Numbered from the stretch's first letter, positions 51,409-63,170 are shown. The stretch is DNA of 64,000 nt from SHXR01 sp046160305 (GCA_046160305.1 JBJXGX010000151.1:44175-108174), one strand, 5' to 3'. The notes: generated from the letters alone by a model not told the origin. Program-made: numbers and translations.

Positions 51409-52176
51409 CTAGAGATCCAGCTCGGCGAACACCGGCGCATGGTCCGATGGCCGCTCGAGCTTGCGCGGGGCGAGATCGATCGCGCACGCCTTGCAACGCT
51501 GCACGATTGCCTCCGAGACCAGAATGTGGTCGATGCGAAGACCGAGGTTGCGTTTGAACCCGTTCATCCGGTAGTCCCACCAGGTGAACGACTTCTCCTG
51601 CTGCTCGAACAGGCGAAAGCTGTCGTGCAGTCCGAGGCCGAGAATCCGCTGATACGCTGCGCGTTCCGGTTCGCTGCAAAGAATCTGACCCGCCCATTGC
51701 TTGGGATCGTGGACATCGCGATCGTCCGGCGCGATGTTGTAGTCACCCACGACGACGAGCTTCGGATAACGCGCGAGCTCTTCCTTGAGCCACTGCGATA
51801 ACGCGCCCAGCCAGCGAAGCTTGTATTCGTACTTGTCCGCGCCAACGGCCTGACCGTTCGGAACGTAGCAGCAGATCACCCGTACATCGCCCAATGTGCC
51901 GGCAATGACGCGCTTTTGCTCGTCTTCGAAATCGGGGATGTTGCGCACAACGTCAGTCGCGTCCGCACGGCTCAGGATCGCGACGCCGTTGTAGGTCTTC
52001 TGTCCCATGAACTGCGTCCGGTAGCCGGCCGCCTCGATGTCGGCGCGCGGAAACACCGCGTCCTCCATCTTTGTTTCCTGCAGGCAGAGCGCATCGGGCT
52101 GGTGCGTGGCGAGCCAATCCAGGACGTGCGGTAGGCGGACTTTCAGCGAGTTGACATTCCAGGTGGCGATCTTCAT
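51409..52176 (-). CDS. xthA: Exodeoxyribonuclease III
   Basis: The 255-residue Mg-dependent AP endonuclease/3'-exonuclease acts in base excision repair. Motifs are MKIATWNVNSLKVRLPHVLDWL, LCLQETKMED, VVGDYNIAPDDRDVHDP, LRIDHILVSE and a terminal SDHAPVFAEL. The ATG at 52176 begins the conserved sequence; upstream starts read through a 9-bp repeat that encodes a Thr-Phe-Pro run and are rejected. Confidence 0.97.
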   Translation of the reverse strand: MKIATWNVNSLKVRLPHVLDWLATHQPDALCLQETKMEDAVFPRADIEAAGYRTQFMGQKTYNGVAILSRADATDVVRNIPDFEDEQKRVIAGTLGDVRVICCYVPNGQAVGADKYEYKLRWLGALSQWLKEELARYPKLVVVGDYNIAPDDRDVHDPKQWAGQILCSEPERAAYQRILGLGLHDSFRLFEQQEKSFTWWDYRMNGFKRNLGLRIDHILVSEAIVQRCKACAIDLAPRKLERPSDHAPVFAELDL

Positions 52177-52189
52177 GCGCCGCATTGTA

Positions 52190-52218
52190 GGGAATGTCGG
52201 GAATGTAGGGAATGTCGG
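52190..52218. repeat. 9-bp tandem repeat upstream of xthA
   Basis: The unit GGGAATGTC/A occurs three times in a row (52190-52198, 52199-52207, 52208-52216), directly 5' to the xthA start. It lies in the leader of the minus-strand gene. Confidence 0.85.
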
Positions 52219-52278
52219 CGTGGGTTGTCGTGGCGGCTCTGCAAAGCCGCACACCCACGCGAGGACCGCGGATTGCTA

Positions 52279-52857
52279 TCAGTCCGCGTAGCGCCCTTTT
52301 GATTTCTGTGCGGGCTCGTTTGCGACCTTCGGATCGCTCGCAGGCGTGACTGCAGGCGTGGCCGCAGGCGCGGGGGCCTTGGATTGACCCGGGGCAGGCG
52401 ACTTCCCGTATCCGGCCCCATCGAGCGCGGTATTGTAGAGCCCCGCTTCGAAACCTTTATGCACTTGTTTTCCGACCATCAGCGCGGGAAGCTCGGCGGC
52501 TCCGACGAGTCGAACAAGCTCTTCCTGCCGCTTGGGATCGTTCACCGAAATCTCGCTGAACGGGATGCCGCGCGCGCTGAGAAGACTGCGCGCTTGGTCG
52601 CAAAGTTGACCGCATTTTGGGGCAGTGTAGAGCGAGACCGGAAAGTTCTTCGCGGCAAGCTGCGTCTCGTAACTCGGCGGGCGCGCATCGGCCACCGGCG
52701 CGGCAAGCTTGCGCTTCTCCGATTGCTGCCCGGGTGTCATCGGCGGCGCGTCGCCATAGTGGACTTTGCCGTCCTTATCCACCCATCGATAGAGTCCGTC
52801 TGCCGACACGGCAGTCGAACTCAAGAGCAACACCATGGCCAACATCGATCGAAACAT
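52279..52857 (-). CDS. DUF4124 / thioredoxin-fold fusion, exported
   Basis: This 192-residue protein has a signal peptide (cut near 18/19), a DUF4124 module (GLYRWVDKDGKVHYGDAPP) and a glutaredoxin-like domain. The thioredoxin part starts at about residue 72 (NFPVSLYTAPKCGQLCDQARSLLSARGIPF) with a CxxxC pair (Cys82, Cys86) instead of CxxC, then AAELPALMVGKQVHKGF. A Pro/Ala-rich tail ends the protein. A periplasmic thiol role is likely by fold; the target is unknown. Confidence 0.85.
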   Translation of the reverse strand: MFRSMLAMVLLLSSTAVSADGLYRWVDKDGKVHYGDAPPMTPGQQSEKRKLAAPVADARPPSYETQLAAKNFPVSLYTAPKCGQLCDQARSLLSARGIPFSEISVNDPKRQEELVRLVGAAELPALMVGKQVHKGFEAGLYNTALDGAGYGKSPAPGQSKAPAPAATPAVTPASDPKVANEPAQKSKGRYAD

Positions 52858-52910
52858 CGCCCATCCTCCCGATAAGTTGGCGGGATCGGCGTTGTCCGCA
52901 CCGATCGCCG

Positions 52911-54950
52911 CTAAGCAGGCACCATCCCGTTATGTCGCAGCAGCGCTTCCACATTAGGCTCGCGTCCGCGAAACGCCTTGAACGAATCGAGCGCGGCGCG
53001 ACTGCCTCCGACGGCGAGAATCTCATTCCAGAACCGTGCTCCGGTCGCCGGATCGAGGACGCCGTTTTCCTCGAATAGGCTGTACGCGTCGGCCGACAGC
53101 ACTTCGGCCCATTTGTAGCTGTAGTAACCGGCCGAATATCCGCCCGAAAAAACATGTCCAAAACTGTTTGGGAAGCGGTTGTACGCCGGCGGATGGATGA
53201 CCGCGACCTGCGCACGCACTTCTCCCAGCAGCGCCATCGGTGTTTTCGTTCCGCGGGGATCGAATTGCGTATGAATCAGCATGTCGAACATCGCAAGCTC
53301 GATCTGCCGTACGGTTCCCATCCCGCTTTGGAAATTCTTTGCCGCCACCATCTTCTCGAATAACGGCCTCGGCAAAGGCGCTCCGGTGTCCACATGCGCG
53401 GTCATGTGACGCAGTACCTCCCACTCCCAGCAGAAGTTCTCCATGAACTGGCTCGGCAGCTCCACCGCATCCCACTCGACGCCGCGAATGCCCGAGACCT
53501 GCCCTTCATCGACCCGCGTCAGCAGGTGGTGTAAGCCGTGGCCGAATTCATGGAAGAGGGTGTTGACGTCATCATGGGTGAGCAGGGCAGGCTTGCCGCC
53601 CACCGGCGATGAAAAATTGCAGACAAGATAGGCGACCGGCGTCTGCACCCCGCCTGCGATGCGCCGCCGGCAAAGTGCTTCGTCCATCCAGGCGCCGCCG
53701 CGTTTGGTTTCCCGCGCGTAAGGATCGAGATAGAACTGTCCGATGGTCGCGCCGTCCCGGGCACGGACCCTGAAAAAGCGGACACTCGGATCCCATGTCT
53801 CGGCCTCGTCGGGCTCGATCGATATACCGTAGAGCGTTTCGACCACGCGGAACATGCCTTCGAGCACCTTGTGCTCGGGGAAATATTGCTTCACTTCCTG
53901 TTCGGAGAAGGCATAGCGCCCCGCCCGCAGTTTCTCGGACACGAACGGGATATCCCACGATTCCATTTGATCGAGCCCAAGCGCATCGCGGGCGAAGGTG
54001 CGAAGCTCCTCGATGTCGCGCCTCGCGTAGGGCAACGACTTATCCGCGAGGTCGCGAAGAAACGACAGGACCTGCTCCGGGCTCTTCGCCATCTTCGGGA
54101 TGAGCGACACCTCGGCGAAGTCGCGGTAACCGAGAAGCTTCGCCTCATCGTCACGGAGCTCGAGGATCCGGCGAATCAGCGGCGTGTTGTTCAACTCGCT
54201 CTGGCCGAATTCGGCCGCCCGTGTCGCGTGCGCGCGATACAGTTCCTCGCGCAATGCACGGTTCTTTGCGTATTGCATGACGGGCAGATACGAGGGCAGT
54301 TGCAGCGAGAGCTTCCAGCCGGTCTTGCCGGCCCGTTCGGCCGCGGCCTTGAACGATTCCAGCACGTCTTCGGGAACGCCGGCCAGTTCTTCCTCGCGCT
54401 CGATAAGCTTGTCGAAAGCGTTTGTCGCATCGAGCACGTTCTCCGAGAATCGCGTCTGCAGCCTGGCAAGCTCGGCCTGGATCTGCGCGAATTGCACCTT
54501 CTTGTCGGTCGCAAGCTCGGCACCGGAGAGGCGGAAGTCCCGAATCGCGTGATCGATGATCCGTTGTTGTGGTGCGTTGAGCCGCGTGTATTCGGTTGCG
54601 GCGCGAAGAGCCTTGTACTTCTCGAACAGGGCGAGGTTTTGCCCGAGCTCGGTGTAGTAATCGACAACCTTGGGCTGATTGGCGTTGTAGGCCTCGCGCA
54701 GAGCCGGCGTGTCGAGAACGCCGTGCAGATGCCCGACGACACCCCACGCGCGTTCGAGCCGTTCGTGGACATCGGCGAGCGGCTCGACAAAATCCTTCCA
54801 GGTCGCGGGCACATCGGATGCGGTCAGCCGCGCATCGGCCGCGCGACATTCGGCGAGCAGCGCATCGACGGCCGGCGTGATGTGGTCAGAGGTCACTGCG
54901 CGATAGCGCGGCAGCCCGGAAAAATCGAGTAGAGGATTCATTGAGTTCAT
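52911..54950 (-). CDS. prlC: M3-family oligopeptidase (PrlC/OpdA type)
   Basis: The 679-residue cytoplasmic zinc peptidase has the HEFGHGLHHLL metal site and the M3A features RGGAWMDE and FNFSSPVGGKPALLTHDDVNTLFHEFG (residues around the site). The end reads GYYSYKWAEVLSADAYSLFEENG, as in oligopeptidase A. It degrades signal peptides and other short peptides. The ATG at 54950 gives a normal length; the frame is open further upstream but that part overlaps folD. It lies 17 bases after folD. Confidence 0.95.
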   Translation of the reverse strand: MNSMNPLLDFSGLPRYRAVTSDHITPAVDALLAECRAADARLTASDVPATWKDFVEPLADVHERLERAWGVVGHLHGVLDTPALREAYNANQPKVVDYYTELGQNLALFEKYKALRAATEYTRLNAPQQRIIDHAIRDFRLSGAELATDKKVQFAQIQAELARLQTRFSENVLDATNAFDKLIEREEELAGVPEDVLESFKAAAERAGKTGWKLSLQLPSYLPVMQYAKNRALREELYRAHATRAAEFGQSELNNTPLIRRILELRDDEAKLLGYRDFAEVSLIPKMAKSPEQVLSFLRDLADKSLPYARRDIEELRTFARDALGLDQMESWDIPFVSEKLRAGRYAFSEQEVKQYFPEHKVLEGMFRVVETLYGISIEPDEAETWDPSVRFFRVRARDGATIGQFYLDPYARETKRGGAWMDEALCRRRIAGGVQTPVAYLVCNFSSPVGGKPALLTHDDVNTLFHEFGHGLHHLLTRVDEGQVSGIRGVEWDAVELPSQFMENFCWEWEVLRHMTAHVDTGAPLPRPLFEKMVAAKNFQSGMGTVRQIELAMFDMLIHTQFDPRGTKTPMALLGEVRAQVAVIHPPAYNRFPNSFGHVFSGGYSAGYYSYKWAEVLSADAYSLFEENGVLDPATGARFWNEILAVGGSRAALDSFKAFRGREPNVEALLRHNGMVPA

Positions 54951-54967
54951 CGCCACTTCAAAATGGG

Positions 54968-55828
54968 TTAGGCAGGGATCAGGGAACGCTCGGCGGCTAG
55001 CACGGTATTGGCGATCAGCATGGCGACGGTCATCGGTCCGACGCCGCCTGGAACCGGCGTGATCCATCCGGCCACCTTGCTGGCGCTCTCGAATTCGACA
55101 TCACCACCGAGCTTCCCGTTCGGCAGGCGATTGATCCCGACATCGATCACCGCTGCGCCGGGCTTCAGCATCGCGCCGGTGACCATGCCGCCCTTGCCGA
55201 CAGCGACCACGACGACATCGCCTTGGCGCGTCATCGCGGACAGGTCAGGCGTCTTCGAATTACAGATGGTGATCGTCGCCCCCTTCTGCAAGAGGAGCAT
55301 CGCGATCGGTTTGCCGACGATATTGCTTGCCCCGACCACGACCGCATGCTTTCCCCAAAGTGGAATGTCGGCGCTGGCAAGCAACGCCATGATGCCGGCG
55401 GGAGTGCACGGGATGAAATGCGCGCGCCCGGTTACCAGTGCCCCGACATTCCGCGGATGGAAGCCGTCGACGTCCTTCTCCGGGGCGATCGCGGCGATCG
55501 CATTGTGCGACGCAATGTGGTTTGGAAGAGGCAGTTGCACTAGGATGCCGTGCACACGCGAATCGGCATTGAGATTCCCGATCAGCGCAAGCAGATCCCC
55601 TTCCGACGCGGTCGCGATCAAACGATGAACCTCAGACCTTACGCCAACGTCGCCGGCAGCACGCATCTTGTTGCGCACATAGACCTGCGAGGCGGGATCA
55701 TCGCCTGCGATCACCACATCGAGGCGGGGCGTTACGCCCCGCGTTGCGAGAGCGGCGATGCGATCCTTCAAGTCGTCGCGGGTCGCGGCGGCAAGTCTCA
55801 CGCCGTCAAGAAGTATTGCTTGGGACAT
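54968..55828 (-). CDS. folD: Bifunctional methylenetetrahydrofolate dehydrogenase/cyclohydrolase
   Basis: This 286-residue enzyme interconverts methylene-, methenyl- and 10-formyl-tetrahydrofolate. Motifs are GDDPASQVYVRNKMRAAGDVG with the catalytic Lys, ILVQLPLPNHI, KDVDGFHPRNVG, the NADP-binding VVGASNIVGKPIAMLLL and the terminal PGGVGPMTVAMLIANT. The ATG at 55828 starts the conserved MSQAILLDG; a longer frame to 56005 is not conserved. It is divergent from aceE. Confidence 0.97.
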   Translation of the reverse strand: MSQAILLDGVRLAAATRDDLKDRIAALATRGVTPRLDVVIAGDDPASQVYVRNKMRAAGDVGVRSEVHRLIATASEGDLLALIGNLNADSRVHGILVQLPLPNHIASHNAIAAIAPEKDVDGFHPRNVGALVTGRAHFIPCTPAGIMALLASADIPLWGKHAVVVGASNIVGKPIAMLLLQKGATITICNSKTPDLSAMTRQGDVVVVAVGKGGMVTGAMLKPGAAVIDVGINRLPNGKLGGDVEFESASKVAGWITPVPGGVGPMTVAMLIANTVLAAERSLIPA

Positions 55829-55986
55829 GCCCGGGACCGGATCTCTGAAAATGGATGTTGGAGGCGCGCTGCGCCGGCAATTATCCGGGAGCCCGGCGGG
55901 TTCGGTCGGCGCAATTTTCGCCGTCGCGATGTTCCGCAATACGGAATGTATTTTTGCCATATGGTATTTTACAATGTTCGGCACCG

Positions 55987-56023
55987 CAATCATTGGGCCG
56001 ATCAATAATCACGCCAATGATTG
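55987..56023. promoter_or_regulatory. Long inverted repeat upstream of aceE (candidate operator)
   Basis: CAATCATTGG (55987-55996) and its exact complement CCAATGATTG (56014-56023) flank 17 bases. The dyad lies 64 bases upstream of the aceE ATG, in the most AT-rich stretch of the folD-aceE interval, next to a TACAAT hexamer (55970-55975). It is a plausible binding site for a dimeric regulator. It does not look like the enteric PdhR site. Confidence 0.45.
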
Positions 56024-56086
56024 ATCGATGTCCTCGGACCGCCGTCGCGTCCGGGGTGACGGTCCAGCGCGGTTAAAGGAGTCGCC

Positions 56087-58774
<2,688 letters not shown>

Positions 58775-58783
58775 GAAACAATA

Positions 58784-60097
58784 ATGGGCGCGATGAGAGA
58801 GGTGTTCATACCGGACATCGGCGACTTCAAGACGGTCGATGTCATCGAAGTGCTGGTCAAGGCGGGCGACAGTGTCACGGCGGAGCAATCGCTCATCACG
58901 GTGGAATCCGACAAGGCGACGATGGAGATCCCATCGCCCGGCGCCGGTGTGGTGAAAGAGTTGCGCGTCAAGGTGGGCGACAAGGTTTCCGAAGGGACCG
59001 CGATCCTGGTCATCGAGGCCGACGACGCCACGCCGCCCATCGTGGCGAAAGCGCCGAGCCCGGCGCCGGTGCCCACGCCCGCGCCCGCAAGGGCCTCTGC
59101 ACCATTGTTGATGTCTCCCCCGCCCACCGCGGCTGTTTCACGCCCGCCGGTCGTGTCGGATGGCGCGGATTCCATGCCTGCCGGGAAGGCGCATGCGAGT
59201 CCATCGGTGCGCAAGTTTGCCCGCGAACTCGGCGTGGATATCGGCACCGTGACGGGATCAGGCCCAAAGGGACGCATTCTGCAGTCCGACGTACAGGCAC
59301 ATGTCAAGGCGGTCATCGCGACAGGTGGTGCGGCATCGTCCCGATCCGGCGCAGCGGGTGTCGGTCTCAACCTGCTCCCATGGCCGCAGGTGGATTTCGC
59401 GAAGTACGGTCCGATCGAGACGCAGCCGCTGTCCCGCATCAAGAAGATCGCCGGCGCGAACCTCGCGCGCAACTGGGTGATGATCCCGCATGTCACCAAC
59501 AACGATGAGGCGGATATCACCGATCTGGAAGCGTTTCGCGTCCAGCTCAACAAGGAGAACGAGAAGACCGGGGTCAAGGTGACCTTGCTCGCGTTCCTGA
59601 TCAAGGCGTGCGCCGCGGCCCTCAAACGCTTTCCTGAATTCAACGCCTCGCTCGATGGCGACAATCTCATCCTCAAGCGCTACTACCACATCGGCTTTGC
59701 CGCCGACACGCCTAACGGATTGGTAGTGCCGGTCGTGAGGGATGCCGACCGGAAAGGGATCCTGGATATCGCAAAGGAAACCACGGCGCTCGCCGCCGCC
59801 GCGCGCGAAGGCAAGATGAAACCGGCCGACATGCAGGGCGGCACGTTTTCGATTTCCAGTCTCGGCGGGATCGGCGGGACGCACTTCACGCCCATCATCA
59901 ACGCGCCCGAAGTCGCCATCCTCGGTGTATCGAAAGCGGCCATGAAGCCGGTTTGGGACGGCAAGCAGTTCGTGCCCCGGTTGATCGTACCGCTCTCGCT
60001 CTCGTTCGATCATCGTGTCGTCGATGGTGCGGCCGCCGCGCGCTTCAATGCGACATTGGCCCAACTGCTCGCGGACATGCGACGGACCTTGTTGTAG
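58784..60097 (+). CDS. aceF: Dihydrolipoyllysine acetyltransferase E2
   Basis: This 437-residue E2 core has one N-terminal lipoyl domain (Lys44 in ESDKATMEIP), a Pro/Ala-rich linker, a peripheral-subunit-binding domain (SPSVRKFARELGVDIGTVTGSGPKGRI, about 140-170) and a catalytic domain ending SFDHRVVDGAAAARF with the active-site His. A second lipoyl domain, common in some relatives, is absent here. It starts 9 bases after aceE. An LpdA-borne lipoyl domain may add acceptor sites. Confidence 0.97.
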   Translation: MGAMREVFIPDIGDFKTVDVIEVLVKAGDSVTAEQSLITVESDKATMEIPSPGAGVVKELRVKVGDKVSEGTAILVIEADDATPPIVAKAPSPAPVPTPAPARASAPLLMSPPPTAAVSRPPVVSDGADSMPAGKAHASPSVRKFARELGVDIGTVTGSGPKGRILQSDVQAHVKAVIATGGAASSRSGAAGVGLNLLPWPQVDFAKYGPIETQPLSRIKKIAGANLARNWVMIPHVTNNDEADITDLEAFRVQLNKENEKTGVKVTLLAFLIKACAAALKRFPEFNASLDGDNLILKRYYHIGFAADTPNGLVVPVVRDADRKGILDIAKETTALAAAAREGKMKPADMQGGTFSISSLGGIGGTHFTPIINAPEVAILGVSKAAMKPVWDGKQFVPRLIVPLSLSFDHRVVDGAAAARFNATLAQLLADMRRTLL

Positions 60098-60174
60098 AGT
60101 GTTCGCGGCTCGACGCGCCTCATCATCCGGATTCGATCCCAGAACAACCCAGTGCATCGAGCGCCGACACGAGC

Positions 60175-60753
60175 ATGACTACGATCGTCGTTACCCGCAA
60201 GAACGGCACGGTCGCGATTGCCGCCGACAGTCTCACCACGTTTGGCGATACGCGCCTGGGCGACCATCACAAGCGGGTGCACGACAAGATCCTGCATGTG
60301 GCCGATTCGCTGGTGGCGCTCTGCGGCAGCTCGGCCCATTTCGTCGTCATGGAAAATCTGTTCGCCAAGACCGACCATGTGGATTTCTCGTCGCGCGCGG
60401 CCGTCTACGAGACGTTCCGCCGTCTGCATCCGATGTTGAAGGAGCACGCATTCCTCAACCCGAAGGAAGACGACGACGATCCGTATGAGTCCTCGCAGAT
60501 CACCGCGCTCATCGCCAACGAAACCGGCATCTATGGCGTCTACTCGTACCGTGAAGTCTTCGCGTTCGAGCGATTCTGGGCGGCCGGCTCGGGACGGAAT
60601 TTCGCGCTGGGCGCGATGTACGCGGCCTACAATCGCGCCAGGACCGCCGAGGATCTCGCGCGCATCGGTGTGACCGCGGGCATCGAATTCGACAAGAATT
60701 CCGGTGCTCCCTGCGAGATCCACACGATGCGAATCAAGAAAGGCAAGTCATGA
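60175..60753 (+). CDS. Proteasome-like Ntn hydrolase, betaproteobacterial BPH/HslV-related
   Basis: This 192-residue protein has the proteasome beta fold. After Met removal it starts TTIVVTRKNGTVAIAADS, matching HslV, with nucleophile Thr1 and Asp17. GSGRNFALGAMYAAY corresponds to the Ser129 loop. At the expected Lys33 the aligned residue seems to be Arg33, with Lys at 32. I take it for the betaproteobacterial proteasome homologue (BPH), a family known to form double rings; no HslU or other ATPase is nearby. The stop overlaps the lpdA ATG (ATGA), and it lies 77 bases after aceF. A role in turnover of the pyruvate dehydrogenase complex is inference. Confidence 0.82.
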   Translation: MTTIVVTRKNGTVAIAADSLTTFGDTRLGDHHKRVHDKILHVADSLVALCGSSAHFVVMENLFAKTDHVDFSSRAAVYETFRRLHPMLKEHAFLNPKEDDDDPYESSQITALIANETGIYGVYSYREVFAFERFWAAGSGRNFALGAMYAAYNRARTAEDLARIGVTAGIEFDKNSGAPCEIHTMRIKKGKS

Positions 60754-62507
60754 GCCGCGTCGAAATCAAGGTTCCCGATATCGGTGACTTCAAGAGCGTC
60801 GATGTCATCGAGATCCTGGTGAAGCCGGGCGAGCGTATCGACAAAGAGCAATCGCTCGTCAGCCTGGAGTCCGACAAGGCGACGATGGAAATCCCGTCAA
60901 CGCATGCCGGTGTCGTGGGCGAGATCAAGGTCAAGGTCGGTGACAAGGTGGCTGAAGGGACCGTCATTCTCGTGTTGGAATCCGCGGCGTCCGCGGCTCC
61001 AGGCGATGCGCCCGTATCCGCGCCTGCGCCGTCTTCGCCGGCGGTATCGACGGTGCCCGCTCAACCAAACGCGGCGGCGGCGGTGAGCAAGGCCACTGCT
61101 GATCTTCACTGCGACGTCGTCGTGCTCGGCTCAGGACCCGGTGGCTATTCAGCCGCATTTCGCGCGGCCGACCTCGGCTTGAATACGATGCTCGTCGAGC
61201 GTTATCCGACACTGGGGGGCGTCTGTCTCAATGTCGGATGTATTCCGTCCAAGGCGTTGTTGCATGTCGCAGCGGTGGTCGATGAAGCGCACGCGATCGC
61301 CGACCATGGCATCACCTTCGGTAAGCCGCAGATCGACCTCGACAAATTGCGCGGCTGGAAATCGAAAGTGGTGGGCAAGCTTACCGGCGGGCTCGCGGCG
61401 ATGGCCAAGATGCGAAAGGTCACGGTTGTGGAGGGCGTCGGGTCGTTCATCGATCCGCATCACCTCGGCGTCGAAACTGCCCAGGGACGCAAGGTCATTC
61501 GTTTCGACAAGGCGATCATCGCCGCGGGCTCCGAGTCGGCAACATTGCCGTTCCTGCCGAAGGATCCGCGCATCGTCGATTCGACCGGCGCACTCGAATT
61601 ACGCTCGATCCCGAAAAAAATGCTGGTGATCGGTGGCGGCATCATCGGTCTTGAAATGGGCACCGTGTACTCGACCCTTGGCACGCGCCTCGAGCTCGTT
61701 GAAATGATGGACGGGTTGATGCTGGGTCCGGACCGTGATCTGGTTCGCGTCTGGCAGAAGATGAACGCAGAGCGATTCGATCGGATCATGCTGAAGACCA
61801 AGACGGTGAAAGCGGAAGCGACGAGCGCCGGCATTGCCGTGTGGTTCGAAGGCGAACAAGCGCCGGCGGGCCCGCAGGTCTATGACGCGGTGCTGGTGTC
61901 GGTCGGGCGCATTCCGAACGGCCGGCGCATCGGGGCCGAACTCGCCGGCGTGAATGTGGATGAACGCGGCTTCATTACGGTCGATTCCCAGATGCGAACG
62001 AGTGTGCCGCACATCTTTGCGATCGGCGATATCGTCGGCCAGCCGATGCTCGCGCACAAGGCCACCCATGAAGGCCATGTCGCGGCTGAATCGGTGGCGG
62101 GGCAGAAGAGTCACTTCGACGCGCGTGTGATTCCATCAGTCGCCTATACCGATCCGGAAGTGGCGTGGGTCGGGTTGACCGAAGACGAAGCGGCCAGGCA
62201 AGGGCGCAAGATCGGCAAAGGCGTCTTTCCGTGGGCCGCTTCAGGTCGTGCGATCGCGAACGGACGCGATGAAGGCTTCACCAAGTTGCTATTCGATGAA
62301 GAATCCCATCGCATCGTGGGTGGTGGAATCGTCGGCCCGCACGCGGGCGACCTGATCAGCGAAATCGCACTTGCCATCGAAATGGGTGCCGACGCGACCG
62401 ATATCGGCAAGACCATTCACCCGCATCCGACGCTCTCGGAGTCGGTCGGCCTCGCCGCCGAACTTTACGAAGGTGTCTGTACGGACCTTCCGCCGAAGCG
62501 GAAATAG
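60750..62507 (+). CDS. lpdA: Dihydrolipoamide dehydrogenase E3 with N-terminal lipoyl domain
   Basis: The 585-residue flavoprotein carries a lipoyl domain (Lys43 in LESDKATMEIP), a Pro/Ala linker (about 80-115) and the E3 body. FAD binding is at VVVLGSGPGGYSAAF, the redox cysteines are 160 and 165 in GGVCLNVGCIPSK, NAD binding is at VIGGGIIGLEMGTVY, and the catalytic His is in HPHPTLSE. It reoxidises dihydrolipoyl groups on E2 and makes NADH. It is coupled by four bases to the proteasome-like gene. The lipoyl-E3 layout occurs in betaproteobacterial pdh operons. Confidence 0.98.
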   Translation: MSRVEIKVPDIGDFKSVDVIEILVKPGERIDKEQSLVSLESDKATMEIPSTHAGVVGEIKVKVGDKVAEGTVILVLESAASAAPGDAPVSAPAPSSPAVSTVPAQPNAAAAVSKATADLHCDVVVLGSGPGGYSAAFRAADLGLNTMLVERYPTLGGVCLNVGCIPSKALLHVAAVVDEAHAIADHGITFGKPQIDLDKLRGWKSKVVGKLTGGLAAMAKMRKVTVVEGVGSFIDPHHLGVETAQGRKVIRFDKAIIAAGSESATLPFLPKDPRIVDSTGALELRSIPKKMLVIGGGIIGLEMGTVYSTLGTRLELVEMMDGLMLGPDRDLVRVWQKMNAERFDRIMLKTKTVKAEATSAGIAVWFEGEQAPAGPQVYDAVLVSVGRIPNGRRIGAELAGVNVDERGFITVDSQMRTSVPHIFAIGDIVGQPMLAHKATHEGHVAAESVAGQKSHFDARVIPSVAYTDPEVAWVGLTEDEAARQGRKIGKGVFPWAASGRAIANGRDEGFTKLLFDEESHRIVGGGIVGPHAGDLISEIALAIEMGADATDIGKTIHPHPTLSESVGLAAELYEGVCTDLPPKRK

Positions 62508-62537
62508 CGGTCGTCGTGATGTGCGGGCGACGGATGC

Positions 62538-62942
62538 TTAGAGGCGGCCGCGCAACGCGCCAAGCAACGTCTCGAACTCGCTGCCTTGCGTAACCTGCCC
62601 CTTTGGCGTCAGCTGATTGATGATCTCGGGCAGGATCGCCGCCAGCCCGCCGGCGGCCTGGTCGGAGCCAAGGTTCGCCTGCTGTCCCAAGTTTTGAAGT
62701 TGGCCCTGACCAAATACCTTCATCAGATCCGCGGGCGCGATCGGCATATTCTGCCCCGTGCCGACCCAGCTTTGCGCCTGCTTACCGAATCCGGCCTGGG
62801 TAAATTGATTGACCAGTCCCTGGATCCCGCCGGGATAGCCCTGAACGAGTTTCATCGCCATATCCAACATGCCGCCCTGCGACTGGCCGCCACCCAGCAT
62901 CTGTCCTACCGCGCCACCAATCAACTGATCGAACAACCCCAT
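62538..62942 (-). CDS. YidB family protein (DUF937)
   Basis: This 134-residue protein starts MGLFDQLIGGAVGQMLGGGQSQGGMLDMAMKLV, with many Gly/Gln residues, then GLVNQFTQAGFGKQAQSWVGTGQN and ILPEIINQLTPKGQVTQ, as in YidB. No function is proven. It converges on lpdA and is divergent from rpiA. Confidence 0.88.
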   Translation of the reverse strand: MGLFDQLIGGAVGQMLGGGQSQGGMLDMAMKLVQGYPGGIQGLVNQFTQAGFGKQAQSWVGTGQNMPIAPADLMKVFGQGQLQNLGQQANLGSDQAAGGLAAILPEIINQLTPKGQVTQGSEFETLLGALRGRL

Positions 62943-63170
62943 GATTTCTCCTCATTTGTGATGGATCACCGCAGACTAAAATCGCGAATCGGCAGAAATC
63001 GTGGACCGGCCTGAATCGCTAACTTCGTCCGCCGCGAGTGGGTCTGCATTTCGAGGTTAGAATCGTCGCACGGAAATGCATCAACTGAACAGTCAATCCG
63101 CCGAACGCGCAACGGGTCTCGCGGATTCTCCGTGCCGCTGCGTCCGGCACCGACTTCTCCTTCATTTCTC

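Noticed and set aside
54951..55067. N-terminal extension of the M3 peptidase
   Set aside because: It overlaps folD by about 100 bases and reads as Arg-rich unconserved sequence. The ATG at 54950 gives a family-length protein.
55829..56005. 59-residue extension of FolD
   Set aside because: Conserved FolD sequence begins at MSQAILLDG (55828). The extension would cover the aceE control region.
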